Translations under genes and position numbers: made by a program
Notes under the pieces: model-generated
The model's database searches: none
Seen by the model: only the letters and a program-made list of their open reading frames with translations
What the model was told of the DNA's origin: nothing
Assembly (NCBI GenBank): GCA_002221725.1
Contig: NJFT01000097.1
Coordinates: 1 to 64,000 of the forward strand
Length of the DNA: 64,000 nucleotides
DNA from: Scedosporium boydii
Lineage: Eukaryota > Ascomycota > Sordariomycetes > Microascales > Microascaceae
Direction of reading: 5' to 3'
Part shown: positions 43,428-52,973 of the stretch, piece after piece
Layout of the letters: each line of letters opens with the position of its first letter
Position numbering within the stretch: the stretch's first letter is position 1

Positions 43428-46061
43428 TTAATCTGCCCCATTATCTGCCATGCCCGCCGACATGGCAGATTGGGTTGGCGTTGGACCTCCCTCCCTTTGG
43501 TCTTGGGAGGGAGTCCTATCGTCAATACCAGCTCGGTCGGGAGCCGGCGCAGGCTGTCGGTTCTGCGGGATCCACTTGTTTATGAGTGGCCACACGAGGG
43601 ATCCGACGTTGAATGGGGCCCGAGTCGTAGGTCCTGGGTTCACCGAGACCTGCTTCCCAGAAACGTATGAAAAGGGCTTGTCCTGGCCGTTGAAAATCTC
43701 ATCAATGAGATGGTCGAGGACAAGCGAATAGAGAGCCGCAAGGCTGCGTTCCTCGTCGGGCATATCCCACGAGAGCTTGTTCTTGGACTCGAGGAAGCCG
43801 GAGACGATGAGCTGGCCCGTTTCAGCCCAAAAGTCGCGAGCGAGACTGATCTGGAGACCAACCTCGCCAGGAAGCCACGGTGACGAGGGCGGCGATGTAT
43901 CGGGATAGAGGATATCCCACATAGCATACCATGCCTTCACCGCTGGCACCGACGCGGGAACGTTAGAAATCAGCCTCAACTTCTCCTCGGAGATCCCTTC
44001 GTAAGTCGGCGGTCGGTCTCTGAGCTCGCAGTTGCGCTGGACAATGTGTGCATCTCGATCAGAGGCGCCGCTGAACTTCACGTAGCAAACGGGACAGTAC
44101 AAAGGCAGCCGATGTGCAGTGAGATGTTTTTGAAGATCACGGAGTGTCAGTAATTGGCAACGCGTGAAGCAACGCTGACAGCGATTCGGTTCAACGAGGC
44201 TCATGGGGCACGCGAAGCGAGGCGTTAAAGGGCGCGTTCGAGGGTCCATCTTCCAGGCAGTAAATTCGCGTAAGGCAAGTTGAACAATTTCGGGTATTAA
44301 ACCTCGAAATTCATGGTTGGGCTCCAAGATTGGAGGTTTTTCAGTGAGCTCATCCTCCGGCAGGGTGTGATAGTCATCGCTGTCTCCAGTCTTGTCCTCC
44401 ACGAGTCCACAGGCGGCCCCAGTGTTTCCAGCAAGCAGGTTAGCGGTCTCCAGGTTACGAACAGGCCATCCGGGAGTAGTGGTGATTACCATTTTTGCTG
44501 TATTCTCCTGAGGGGTGGCAAGCGGCGTTTTCACCCGTTTAACCCTTGGAGCGGGAGCATCACAAGGATCGTGTCGTCTCTTTCTCCGGCAATAGGAAAT
44601 GTCGAGGATGGATCCAGAGCCAAGACTGCTTGCCCGAGGGGAGAATACACAGGATCCGGAGGCTATGGTTGACGGTGCCCTAGAGACGGTATCATCATCA
44701 TTGACATCACCCTCATCACCACAATGCGCGGGGGCAGGGTCGCCGTTGTTACCAGAGAATGGGATGGGGATGTTGGCTTCTTGAGCCGGGGTTTGTTGAA
44801 GCGGGGCATTGGAGGTTGGTCGGTCGACCGGAGCGGGTGGAGGGCCCTTGGAGACCGGAGGGAAGGCCGGGAATCGCAGGACATTCGAGGCGGCCATAGA
44901 CGACTTGAGGTCAATGTCTCTCTTAGCGGTCACGCTTCCAATCGGAGCGTTCAACATGGCCTCAGTGGGCAGAGAACCAGCTGCCCCAACAGCAGGCCGG
45001 ACGTAGCAATCCTCCAATCGGAACATGGCCAAGACTGCGTGGCGGTGAGGTGTCCCATCATGGCCTCCAAGGTCCAGCAAGACGCCTCGGCCGCGGGCTT
45101 GAGGATTTTGTAAGTAGTTGCCTCGGACGCGCATACCTTTGTTAGTGAATGTGATTTCGCCTTTGAAAACCAGAGGATTACACCAGGTGGGCGGACACGA
45201 TATGAAGCGGCGGAATTCGGCAGGAGAGTTTGCCAAGAGCCCGCGCCAGGGTCGAGTATCGGAAGGTTGGGCGTCCCAGACCAGGAGGGAGAGGTCCTGT
45301 GTGTCCTTGAGTATCGCCTCTTGGAGGCGCAAGAAAGCGTTCGAACCCTCACCATAGATGACTGGCAGAAAGACATTGAAGATTCCCATGAGGGAATATG
45401 CCCTGTCCTCCTCCCGGAAGGCGCGTCTTTTTGCGGCCCAGGACATGCGCTTTGCTAAGGAGACCTCTGAAATGAGAGAGCTATCGCATAGGACGTCAGC
45501 GACAATATGAGTGATACGAGAAAGAATTCCCTTTAATGGCTCAGATTTTTTGCAGCCGCGGAAGTTCCAATCCTGGTCATAGAAGCGGACGGAAGATGGG
45601 GCCAGCAGTTCCTGGAGAGTCCAGCACCTGGAAAACCACGAGCAGCGACTCCAGACTGCCACATCATCATCCTCCTCCTCTTCTCTGTCTGAGTGCTGCT
45701 TAACGTAATTTGTGCTAGGAGGCAGGTCGTCGAGGTGGGCAAAGAGGTGCTCACAACGACTCATCCAGGCGAAAGCCGAGTTCGCAGCCTCGCTCACCTC
45801 GGCAGTAGAGGACTGGTCGACACATATGGTGTAAATCCAGAGATAGTCGATGTTGGTCTCCCTGGCGACCTGGCATGCTTTCTTCACAAAAGAAAATGAG
45901 TCCAGAGTAAGGGCTCTCTCGCGATCATTGGCAAACTCGGAATAGGAAAGTTGGCCTTCCCGCCAGCGGTGGGACAGGACGGCGTATGGCGGTCGCCGCC
46001 CGTTATCTGCGTCTGGGGGGAAGGAATGTAGTTCCAAGGTACCCGTGTGCAGAAGGCGCAT
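43428..46061 (-). CDS. HET-domain protein fused to the atypical zinc-finger module (paralogue 3)
   Basis: I choose the ATG at 46061 (GTCACCATG, MRLLHTGTLELHSF), which gives 877 residues and the usual HET N-terminus; the frame extends 55 codons further upstream without family resemblance. HET motifs: AVLSHRW (27-33), YLWIYTICVDQ (73-83) and WFSRCWTLQELLAP (142-155). HET domains drive heterokaryon incompatibility and cell death in filamentous fungi. The middle is Pro/Ser-rich with a basic patch (PRVKRVKTPL). The zinc module spans Cys618-Cys678 (C-x12-C-x14-H-x3-H-x5-C-x2-C-x12-H-x5-C), then YEGISEEKLRL and WYAMWDILYPDTSPPSSPW. The second HET motif normally reads LW(I/V)D; here Asp is Tyr. No intron needed. 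Function of the fusion is inferred: the zinc module could be the sensing or targeting part. Confidence 0.9.
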   Translation of the reverse strand: MRLLHTGTLELHSFPPDADNGRRPPYAVLSHRWREGQLSYSEFANDRERALTLDSFSFVKKACQVARETNIDYLWIYTICVDQSSTAEVSEAANSAFAWMSRCEHLFAHLDDLPPSTNYVKQHSDREEEEDDDVAVWSRCSWFSRCWTLQELLAPSSVRFYDQDWNFRGCKKSEPLKGILSRITHIVADVLCDSSLISEVSLAKRMSWAAKRRAFREEDRAYSLMGIFNVFLPVIYGEGSNAFLRLQEAILKDTQDLSLLVWDAQPSDTRPWRGLLANSPAEFRRFISCPPTWCNPLVFKGEITFTNKGMRVRGNYLQNPQARGRGVLLDLGGHDGTPHRHAVLAMFRLEDCYVRPAVGAAGSLPTEAMLNAPIGSVTAKRDIDLKSSMAASNVLRFPAFPPVSKGPPPAPVDRPTSNAPLQQTPAQEANIPIPFSGNNGDPAPAHCGDEGDVNDDDTVSRAPSTIASGSCVFSPRASSLGSGSILDISYCRRKRRHDPCDAPAPRVKRVKTPLATPQENTAKMVITTTPGWPVRNLETANLLAGNTGAACGLVEDKTGDSDDYHTLPEDELTEKPPILEPNHEFRGLIPEIVQLALREFTAWKMDPRTRPLTPRFACPMSLVEPNRCQRCFTRCQLLTLRDLQKHLTAHRLPLYCPVCYVKFSGASDRDAHIVQRNCELRDRPPTYEGISEEKLRLISNVPASVPAVKAWYAMWDILYPDTSPPSSPWLPGEVGLQISLARDFWAETGQLIVSGFLESKNKLSWDMPDEERSLAALYSLVLDHLIDEIFNGQDKPFSYVSGKQVSVNPGPTTRAPFNVGSLVWPLINKWIPQNRQPAPAPDRAGIDDRTPSQDQREGGPTPTQSAMSAGMADNGAD

Positions 46062-48495
46062 GGTGACATCGGCATTTAACAGGAAATGGAAGAGGGATGA
46101 AATAGAGAAAAGAGAGAGACGGAGAACAGAGACAGAGAGGAAATGAGGATGAATATGATCGAAAAAAGGAGAATGAAAAAGCCAATGAAATAAGTTACTG
46201 GATGGTGTGTAGTTTATGTCATGCAATCATGGAAGTCTTGGAGAGGGATAAGATAGAACGTGCCAAAGGACGCCTGGTGTGGCTGAGGGTCGTCCATGAA
46301 GCTTCGGGCGAAGGCTTCTTTCTAAGAGGTGGCAGCAATGGGAGACGGAGAGGCCGAGGCAGACGAAGACAGAAAAAGAAACAGAAACGGGGACGAAAAA
46401 AAGGAGGCAGTCCAGCCTGTATATAAGTTTTCAGGACGTCGGATTCTAGGAGATGTAACCAATGGCATGCAATGCTAATGTCGAGCGAGCAGAAGTGGAC
46501 GGGGTGCTGGGTGCTTGCTCGTACATCGAAACGCACCATTGCGCCGTTCGTCGAAAATCTCACGGAGGTCGTCAGTGCGGCCCGATGGCGGGCAGTCTGA
46601 TTGTTAAAAATAACCAAGAGCCATGTCTCAAGTGTGCCCGTTCGTCCAGGCCAGAGCTTAGAGTTGGCCCATGCACATCTGCAAGCCACAATTGAGGAAA
46701 ATGACAGGGCTTACTGGCTTACTGGCTGTGTTGGCCGGTGGAGGCAGGCCTGGCCAACACCGCTGGCATGCTGGCGCCTGATGGGCCAAGATACGGTCCC
46801 CAGCATTGAAATATTGGGTCGCTTCGTGGATGTCTACTCTCGAAATCAGCAGCGCTCGGAAGTAGGCGACGAGCACTAATGTTGAACCTGGGTTCTGCCT
46901 GGGTCGGTTGGGCACTCACCTTAACTATGGGTGAGCTGGTATCGATTTGGGTTGCCGAATCCCGAGGGCATGCAGATTGAAAAGTCGATCAATGATGCCT
47001 CGACAGGATTTAGGCGCGAGAGGATAAAGGGCCATCGTCGCCCTTGCACTGGGGCCCTTGAGCCTTGGGGTGTCTATCTTGATTGTCTCAACACTGATGC
47101 TCGTTGATTGGCGTCTCGATCAATGGGCACATTTGGCACAGCGGTGCCATGCGCCTCGCCTGGGCTGTTTGCTGCTTATAGATCAATGCCGGCAGCCATC
47201 GAATGCAACTGATGCTTGATGCTGGCTCGATTGAGTTACACTTGCCTTGTACTTGTACATTGATTGGGGTACCTGACCAAAGGGCGGTCTCGACCCGACC
47301 ACCCCCCAAAACAAGGCCTACCACTACAAAGTACATCGCACATCTGCCTCCAACAATTGAATGTCTGCTCCTTCCATTCGCCTCAATCCCTTCGTGCTCC
47401 CTTCCTCCTTCCCCCTTTTCCCCTTCATGCCTTCCCCCCTTCCCCGCGGCAGCAGCCTTACTACAATTGTACTTTCCCTGATAATCCAATCAAGCACGAG
47501 TCAAATCTCAGCATGAGATCACAAAACAGCCACACATGACAACACGACCAATCTATCCCGAGTCATGGCTCCATGACGGCGTCATCAATGGTCACTCTCT
47601 CCACAATGCCAGCCCTACCTCGCTGAATCTGAGAACCGACCTTCCCTGGTAGCTCGGAGAAGAATCGACCCGGAGAGCAGCTGATGACAGATGATGACAA
47701 CGCAATCATTATCAATCAGGCAACTCTTGCCTTGTGAGGCTTCTTCTGTCTTCAGTACTTGTACAAAGTACATAAGACATGTATTCGGGATGAATCGAGC
47801 CCTTTTTTACATCTGTGCAAGACTCTAGGGGAGACCCGAGCTCGGTGGTTGCTGTGGAGGGCTCCGGTCGTGGCTGGCATGAGTGCCAATATGGGCACCG
47901 AAGGCCAGGGGCGGTGTTAGTGTAACAGTTCAGCCTCAGATACGAGCGTTGTAAGAGAGCCAGCACCTCGAGAGCCGACTCGGTCCCACCATGTGTATTT
48001 TCATTACACCCCGAGCGTATTCTCCTGGCTTCAGGATCTGGCAGCCTTGATGTTTTGTATTAGGTCTTGATAAATTTGAGCAGTTCACTTGACCAGGGGT
48101 GTCCGTGTCGACCGACGGTAGACTGACCCAGGGGCTGATGATGAATGAGCGACACACATAAGGCAGGATGGCAGGAAGCCGGTGTCCGAGTATTAAGATT
48201 TGGGTGGCTCTTATGCTTCCCTGCTCAAGCGTATCATTAAACTATTCCAGGGTATCAAGCTCGGTGTCGTCACCGCAGTGCTTTCTATTAATGTTTGGCC
48301 AACTAAAGTTAGATGTGTTTTTGGTGTACACCTGGAGGGACCACCCTTATATCTCTCATTTTGTTCTTATTTTCTTCTCCCCGCTGTTCTCCCTTTCCTT
48401 ATGCGAGATGGAGTAGAGAGGGTAAATAATCTAACATCAGAGCCCTCCGAGCTCCACTACAACACGAAGTGCTCCTGGCGAGCCTCACTCAAAAA
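46062..48495. other. Intergenic, promoter side of the HET fusion gene
   Basis: No gene seen on either strand. Short frames at 46202-46426 and 47088-47489 lack family features. A CCTTCCCC-rich pyrimidine stretch lies at 47395-47450. Confidence 0.5.
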
Positions 48496-50163
48496 CTATG
48501 TCTTCTTTCGAAACACACCCAATAATCGCCCCTTCTTCTTCATCTTCTTAGCAGAATCTCGGACCGATGACAGACTTGCTAGAAAGCTTGGATGCCAAGG
48601 CGCAGTCATCGGCGTTGTTCGTATTCCGCCCACGACAGGCGCCGCAGGTATCACAGACTTTTGCGGCTGCGCCTGTGCTTTCGACTCAGATTGGGAGGTA
48701 GGTTCACCAAGTTCGATCCCAGGGCCCGGCTGCACTGGCATTGGGGAAGTTATGTCTGAAGAAACATGACCGGCTGGAGGCGTTGGGTGGTACATATATG
48801 TGGGCCCAGATGCCAGACTTGGAATTTCTGAGCCCCCACTTACCGCAAGGACCGGGAATGGGGGCGTGATATGTTCGGAAGAGTACCCGGGGGGTGGTTG
48901 AGCGTAGTACGCTGAAGTCCACCCTGGGTTTGCAGGATTTCCATTCATCGTCGGGAATGGCGGAGTGACGTCTTGTGCATAATACCCGGCAGGTGGCGGA
49001 GGGTAGTATGCCAGAACAGGTTCTGGGTTCGTCCTACTCAAGACCGGAAACAGAGGCGTGGTGATATGCTCCGGAGCGTATCCAGCCGGTGGTTGAGGGC
49101 GGAACCCCGAAACAGGCCCCACATCTGCGGAATTTCCGCCCGGCGCCGGGAAGGGAGGCGTTACATTCTCGGGAAAATACCAGGCATTTGGCTGAGGGTA
49201 GTGTCCCGTAACAGGCTCTGAATTTGCCGAATCTCCGCTGACCATCGCAGAAGGAGGCGTGACGCGGTGGTCGTAGTACCCAGCCGGCGGTATGAAGTGG
49301 TAAATCGAAGGTGGTCGAGCCTGTATGCTTCCTCCACTTACACGTCCCGCAGTAGTGAAATGTGTGCCTGTGCTTGTATTCCTGGGAACATACGTATACG
49401 CATATGTCCCTGGAGGCAGTTGGGAGTGCGAGTGCGAATTTGGCCCTGATGGTGGGCTCGGACCTGAACCATACCCCGGGGATGCGGATGAGGAAACACC
49501 CCCGTATCCGACAGGTCGAAAATCGTGATACGAAGCCGAGTGGACACGCCCGATAGATGCGGGATCACTATTTCTCCCAGGCCCATGCGCTGGTGACCAC
49601 TCTTGCGGGTTGAAGGACGCACTTGTACCGGAACCGCCTTTATTATAACCGAGAGCTCGGAAAACGGCGTAAGGGGGATAGGGAGGAGACTGGTGAATAG
49701 CGCTTATATTTGCCTTTGCATCGGGATTTGGCTGGGAAGTGACAAGACCCGATCTTTCTGGCAAAAGGGGATCTTCCGTCTGGTTCGGCGACCCGGCGTC
49801 GGTGTCTTCATGTTGTTGCCAGGGGAATTCGGAAGAGCCTTTATATTCGTTTAATCCTGGCGATTTCTCTGGCAGCGTCCACTCTCTTTCGAAGGCAGGA
49901 ATGGACTTCGTAGATGGGACAGTAAAGGACGTATCAGGCGTTGTTGCGCCGTTCTTCTGTGTCGATGCCGGTGTGAGGGACCCAAGCGACCATTCTTGGG
50001 GAAAGGAAGACAGAGTACTGGAGGAGAGCGTTGACGCCAGCGTCGATGCCGAAGGCAATGATGTTAACGGCGGCGGAGTTCCAGGTGCATCTTTCTCCTC
50101 TGTCGCGATGGTCCAGGCTGACGGGAACACTGAGAGGGTTGGGACTTGGCAGTTTCGCTCCAT
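48496..50163 (-). CDS. Pro-rich protein with six ~33-residue repeats and a basic tail
   Basis: One exon, 555 residues, no recognised domain. Residues 54-190 carry three F-x-(Q/R)-E-W-(S/T) motifs (FPQEWS, FEREWT, NPQEWS). Residues 288-488 hold six imperfect tandem repeats of 32-35 residues with consensus Y-x-P-x-P-P-A-G-Y-x(4)-(I/V)-T-P-P-F-P-x(3)-G-N. The C-terminus is sharply basic (AKKMKKKGRLLGVFRKKT), which could bind membrane lipid or direct the protein to the nucleus (inference). No signal peptide or membrane segment. Composition predicts a largely disordered protein. It is divergent from the CorA-like gene, with starts only 335 bases apart. Confidence 0.8.
   Translation of the reverse strand: MERNCQVPTLSVFPSAWTIATEEKDAPGTPPPLTSLPSASTLASTLSSSTLSSFPQEWSLGSLTPASTQKNGATTPDTSFTVPSTKSIPAFEREWTLPEKSPGLNEYKGSSEFPWQQHEDTDAGSPNQTEDPLLPERSGLVTSQPNPDAKANISAIHQSPPYPPYAVFRALGYNKGGSGTSASFNPQEWSPAHGPGRNSDPASIGRVHSASYHDFRPVGYGGVSSSASPGYGSGPSPPSGPNSHSHSQLPPGTYAYTYVPRNTSTGTHFTTAGRVSGGSIQARPPSIYHFIPPAGYYDHRVTPPSAMVSGDSANSEPVTGHYPQPNAWYFPENVTPPFPAPGGNSADVGPVSGFRPQPPAGYAPEHITTPLFPVLSRTNPEPVLAYYPPPPAGYYAQDVTPPFPTMNGNPANPGWTSAYYAQPPPGYSSEHITPPFPVLAVSGGSEIPSLASGPTYMYHPTPPAGHVSSDITSPMPVQPGPGIELGEPTSQSESKAQAQPQKSVIPAAPVVGGIRTTPMTAPWHPSFLASLSSVRDSAKKMKKKGRLLGVFRKKT
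48700..49300 (-). repeat. Six coding tandem repeats (~99 bp units)
   Basis: Encodes residues 288-488 of the Pro-rich protein. Units diverge at the DNA level but keep PPAGY and (I/V)TPPFP. Confidence 0.8.
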
Positions 50164-50498
50164 ACCGAGTGCGATGAGACGCGCATCGCATCGCCAATTC
50201 GTTTCATGCTTTTTTGATTAACTAGAGTGGTTCGTAACGGAGGGTCCCTAGTGTTTCTGCGGTCTTGAAGGATTTCTCGTCTCTTGCATCTTGCACAGCC
50301 ACCATGAGTGCTGAAGCTGCATGAGGTGTCACACCTCCATACCACTTTGCACGGCTGCGCAACTTTTAAGCGTCTCCGTCACTTTATTTTTGCTCATCCT
50401 TTTCTTTTAATTTTGAATAAAGGATTCCTTGACCGAGTTCCTTCTTGTGTTTGTTTTAGACTCTCTGTTGCCTTCGGACGCATCTATAGATTCTCTCG
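50164..50498. promoter_or_regulatory. Short bidirectional promoter region
   Basis: 335 bases between the start of the repeat protein (minus, 50163) and the start proposed for the CorA-like gene (plus, 50499). It should carry both core promoters. Confidence 0.45.
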
Positions 50499-52188
50499 AT
50501 GGCTACTTTAGCCCCGACCAGTCAACCTCGCCCTTCATCGCCAGGGCCGCGGAGAATTACTCGCCCTTCAGAGTGGCCGTTGGATCCTGATTGTTTCGAT
50601 CCTGAATTGTCCGTTTGATACATCTGATGTCTCCCGTTGCTGTTACACCCGTGCCTGTACCTGTGCCATGCCTGTCTATACCTAAGGACTGACTCTAGCT
50701 TGTAGAGATGATGAACATGATATATCCTACGCGTTCCACGAGTTTGAAAAGGACCAGCTGTCCAAGACCACTTCGTTATACTCGCTGTTCGCCTCTCGCA
50801 ATTGGTCCAGTAGGTCCTCTGGTTTAGAGGCGTTTCGTCCATATTCTGTTGCCAACAACCTGCACTAAATGCATCCATAGTTACTCGCGAGTCCACCTTG
50901 AATGAGAAAGAATCTGTCGAACTATTTTCTTCTGTAAGTTCATTAAAATCTCGAATGCATGCAACCCAATCTAATGAGTCCAAGTAGGCACCAGCACACT
51001 CAGATTTCCAGCTCTTGTACGAAAACAGCTTTGCACATATCTTCTTCCAGATAGACAGACAAAGAAACTAACACGTTGCCCAACACGCAAAGTTCTGTAA
51101 CCCGCAATCTAACAAGAGATCCCAAAATCTCCCCAGATGACCGACGCCGCCTACACATCACTCCCGCCTCCTTCCGCGCCCTCATGTCCACCTACCACGT
51201 CCCTGTCTCACTCATGGCGGCCCTCTCACGACCCTACATGGTCTGCGGCACGGGCTTCCGTAAGCTTTCCGACGGCGTCTCGGACCACTGGTGCCATCTA
51301 CCAGTGCGCGTTGTCGTGAAGTGCCTGGTCGATGCGAAAGAGCACACCAAAAGCACAGCGGGGAGTAACCAGATGGATCCTTTTCACTATATCCATCTTT
51401 CTGGTGCGAAGGCCGATATTCGCGGGTCCCATATCGGGCTCTACGTTCGGAGGGACTTGAAGGCGAAGAGGATGAGCGTGATTGTTGTGAATTTGCTTGA
51501 TGGGCGGTTTAAGGACTTGATTGAGGAGCCGTTGGTGAGGGTAAAGGCGGCACTGACGAGGAAGAGGAACACGGGGAAGAGGATGGGTTCGTTTTGGGTG
51601 CACTTGATTTATATGTCGAGTGCGTTGAGGTGGTGGAATAATGTGTTGCTGTGTTTTAACCAGCAACTTGTCATGCATGCAAGTCTTTCTCCCCCTCTTA
51701 ACGAGGCAAAGCTATTTCGTTTTCTTTTTTTTTTTTTTTTTTTTTTTTTCCTCTTCTTCTTTTCTGCTACTAATATCCTAGTACAATATAGGAGAAACAC
51801 CTTCAGCAAGAAATCGCAAACGAAACATCCGCCTTCTCCGACGGAAGCAAGGACATGAACAAAGCCCTCCACATCATGGCTGCTCACCTTCACCGGTACA
51901 AGTCTGAACTCGGCCGGCTAGGCTTCATCCTATCCGACCTCCTCTCCCGTCGGCTAGATATGGACGGCGACGATTATGCGTCTAGGGATGGCAATAATGG
52001 CGAGGGTCCTTCTTCCAGTAGCGCCGCCGAGTCCGAGAAGGGAAGGATACGGATTGAGCAGCTGCAGTCGCAGCTCAAGGCTATCACAGATTTCTCGGAT
52101 GAGATGGAGCGGAAGGTTCAGAATATTCTCACCCTGGTAAATAATTTCCCCGGTCATAGCTCGAAAAGTAACTGGCACTGAGAGAGAG

Positions 52189-52228
<40 letters not shown>

Positions 52229-52869
52229 GGAGGGAGGGAGAGCAAGTTACACTATAGGCATTTTAACTGACACGAGAGGCAAACACTTCGTTTAGCTTTT
52301 CAACCAAATCCAGGTAACCAACGACAAAACGCTACAGGCTATCCTGAGAGCAGCCCAAACCGATGCGAAGCTCTCTCAGAAAGTAGCCCTGCAGTCTCAC
52401 GAGCTGACCATCAGCATGAAGAACGACAGTATCGCCATGAAGACGGTTCGGAACCATTTCCTCTCCTTCCAAACCTCCTCTACATGGTAAATCGCTAATC
52501 TTATTTTGGAAACATTAGATTGCTATCTTGACCATGTTATTCCTGCCAGGGACATCATTTGCGGTATGTACACAAAAGTTGCTTTGAACACAAAGTTGAA
52601 GATCCGTGCTGCATTCAGCCTGGACTGACACCACGTAAAACACGCAGGCTGTTCTGGCCATGCCCTTCTTCGATGACAACGAGTACCTAGGCGAACCATC
52701 AAAGGTTTGGATCTGGGTTGTCTTGACGATCGTGTCAACGGTCGTTGCGTTCTGGGGCTTTTTCCACGTCACGAATCGCCAGGAGAGGTCCATGGAGGAG
52801 AAGCGGGCTTGTAGTACGGATGATGTCAGTACGGACCGCGCTGACAATGGGCTTACGTTGGTGGCGTAG
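50499..52869 (+). CDS. CorA-like membrane protein (Mg2+ transporter-like fold)
   Basis: Nine exons fit phase: 50499-50608, 50706-50809, 50881-50933, 50988-51016, 51117-51678, 51792-52136, 52296-52445, 52519-52563, 52648-52869, for 539 residues. The 3' half is secure: NQMDPFHYIHLSGAKADIRG, an amphipathic helical stretch (NKALHIMAAHLHRYKSELGR), the conserved VALQSHELTISMKNDSIAMK segment, then two membrane helices (IAILTMLFLPGTSFAAVLA and VWIWVVLTIVSTVVAFWGF). This matches fungal CorA-like proteins; the canonical GMN signature after the first helix is absent, as in many of them, so magnesium transport is not certain. The first four exons are provisional (donor GTCCGT at 50609 is weak). Intron 51679-51791 begins GC rather than GT, and 52446-52518 begins GTTCGG. 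Confidence 0.78.
51723..51750. repeat. Poly-T tract inside a GC-AG intron
   Basis: About 24 T within intron 51679-51791 of the CorA-like gene. Confidence 0.85.
52180..52241. repeat. (GA)n microsatellite inside an intron
   Basis: GA dinucleotides degrading to GGGA units, within intron 52137-52295 of the CorA-like gene. Confidence 0.85.
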
Positions 52870-52973
52870 AATGAAGTGATCAACGAGTAACGGATGGGAG
52901 AGCAGTATAGAAGCCATAATATTATCCGCTATCTCACAAGTTTCCCAAACCAAAATCACAAAGTAACACTTCC

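Noticed and set aside
46062..46226. 55-codon N-terminal extension of the HET gene
   Set aside because: Hydrophobic, His-rich extension does not match HET proteins; the internal ATG at 46061 has strong context and starts the conserved MRLL text.
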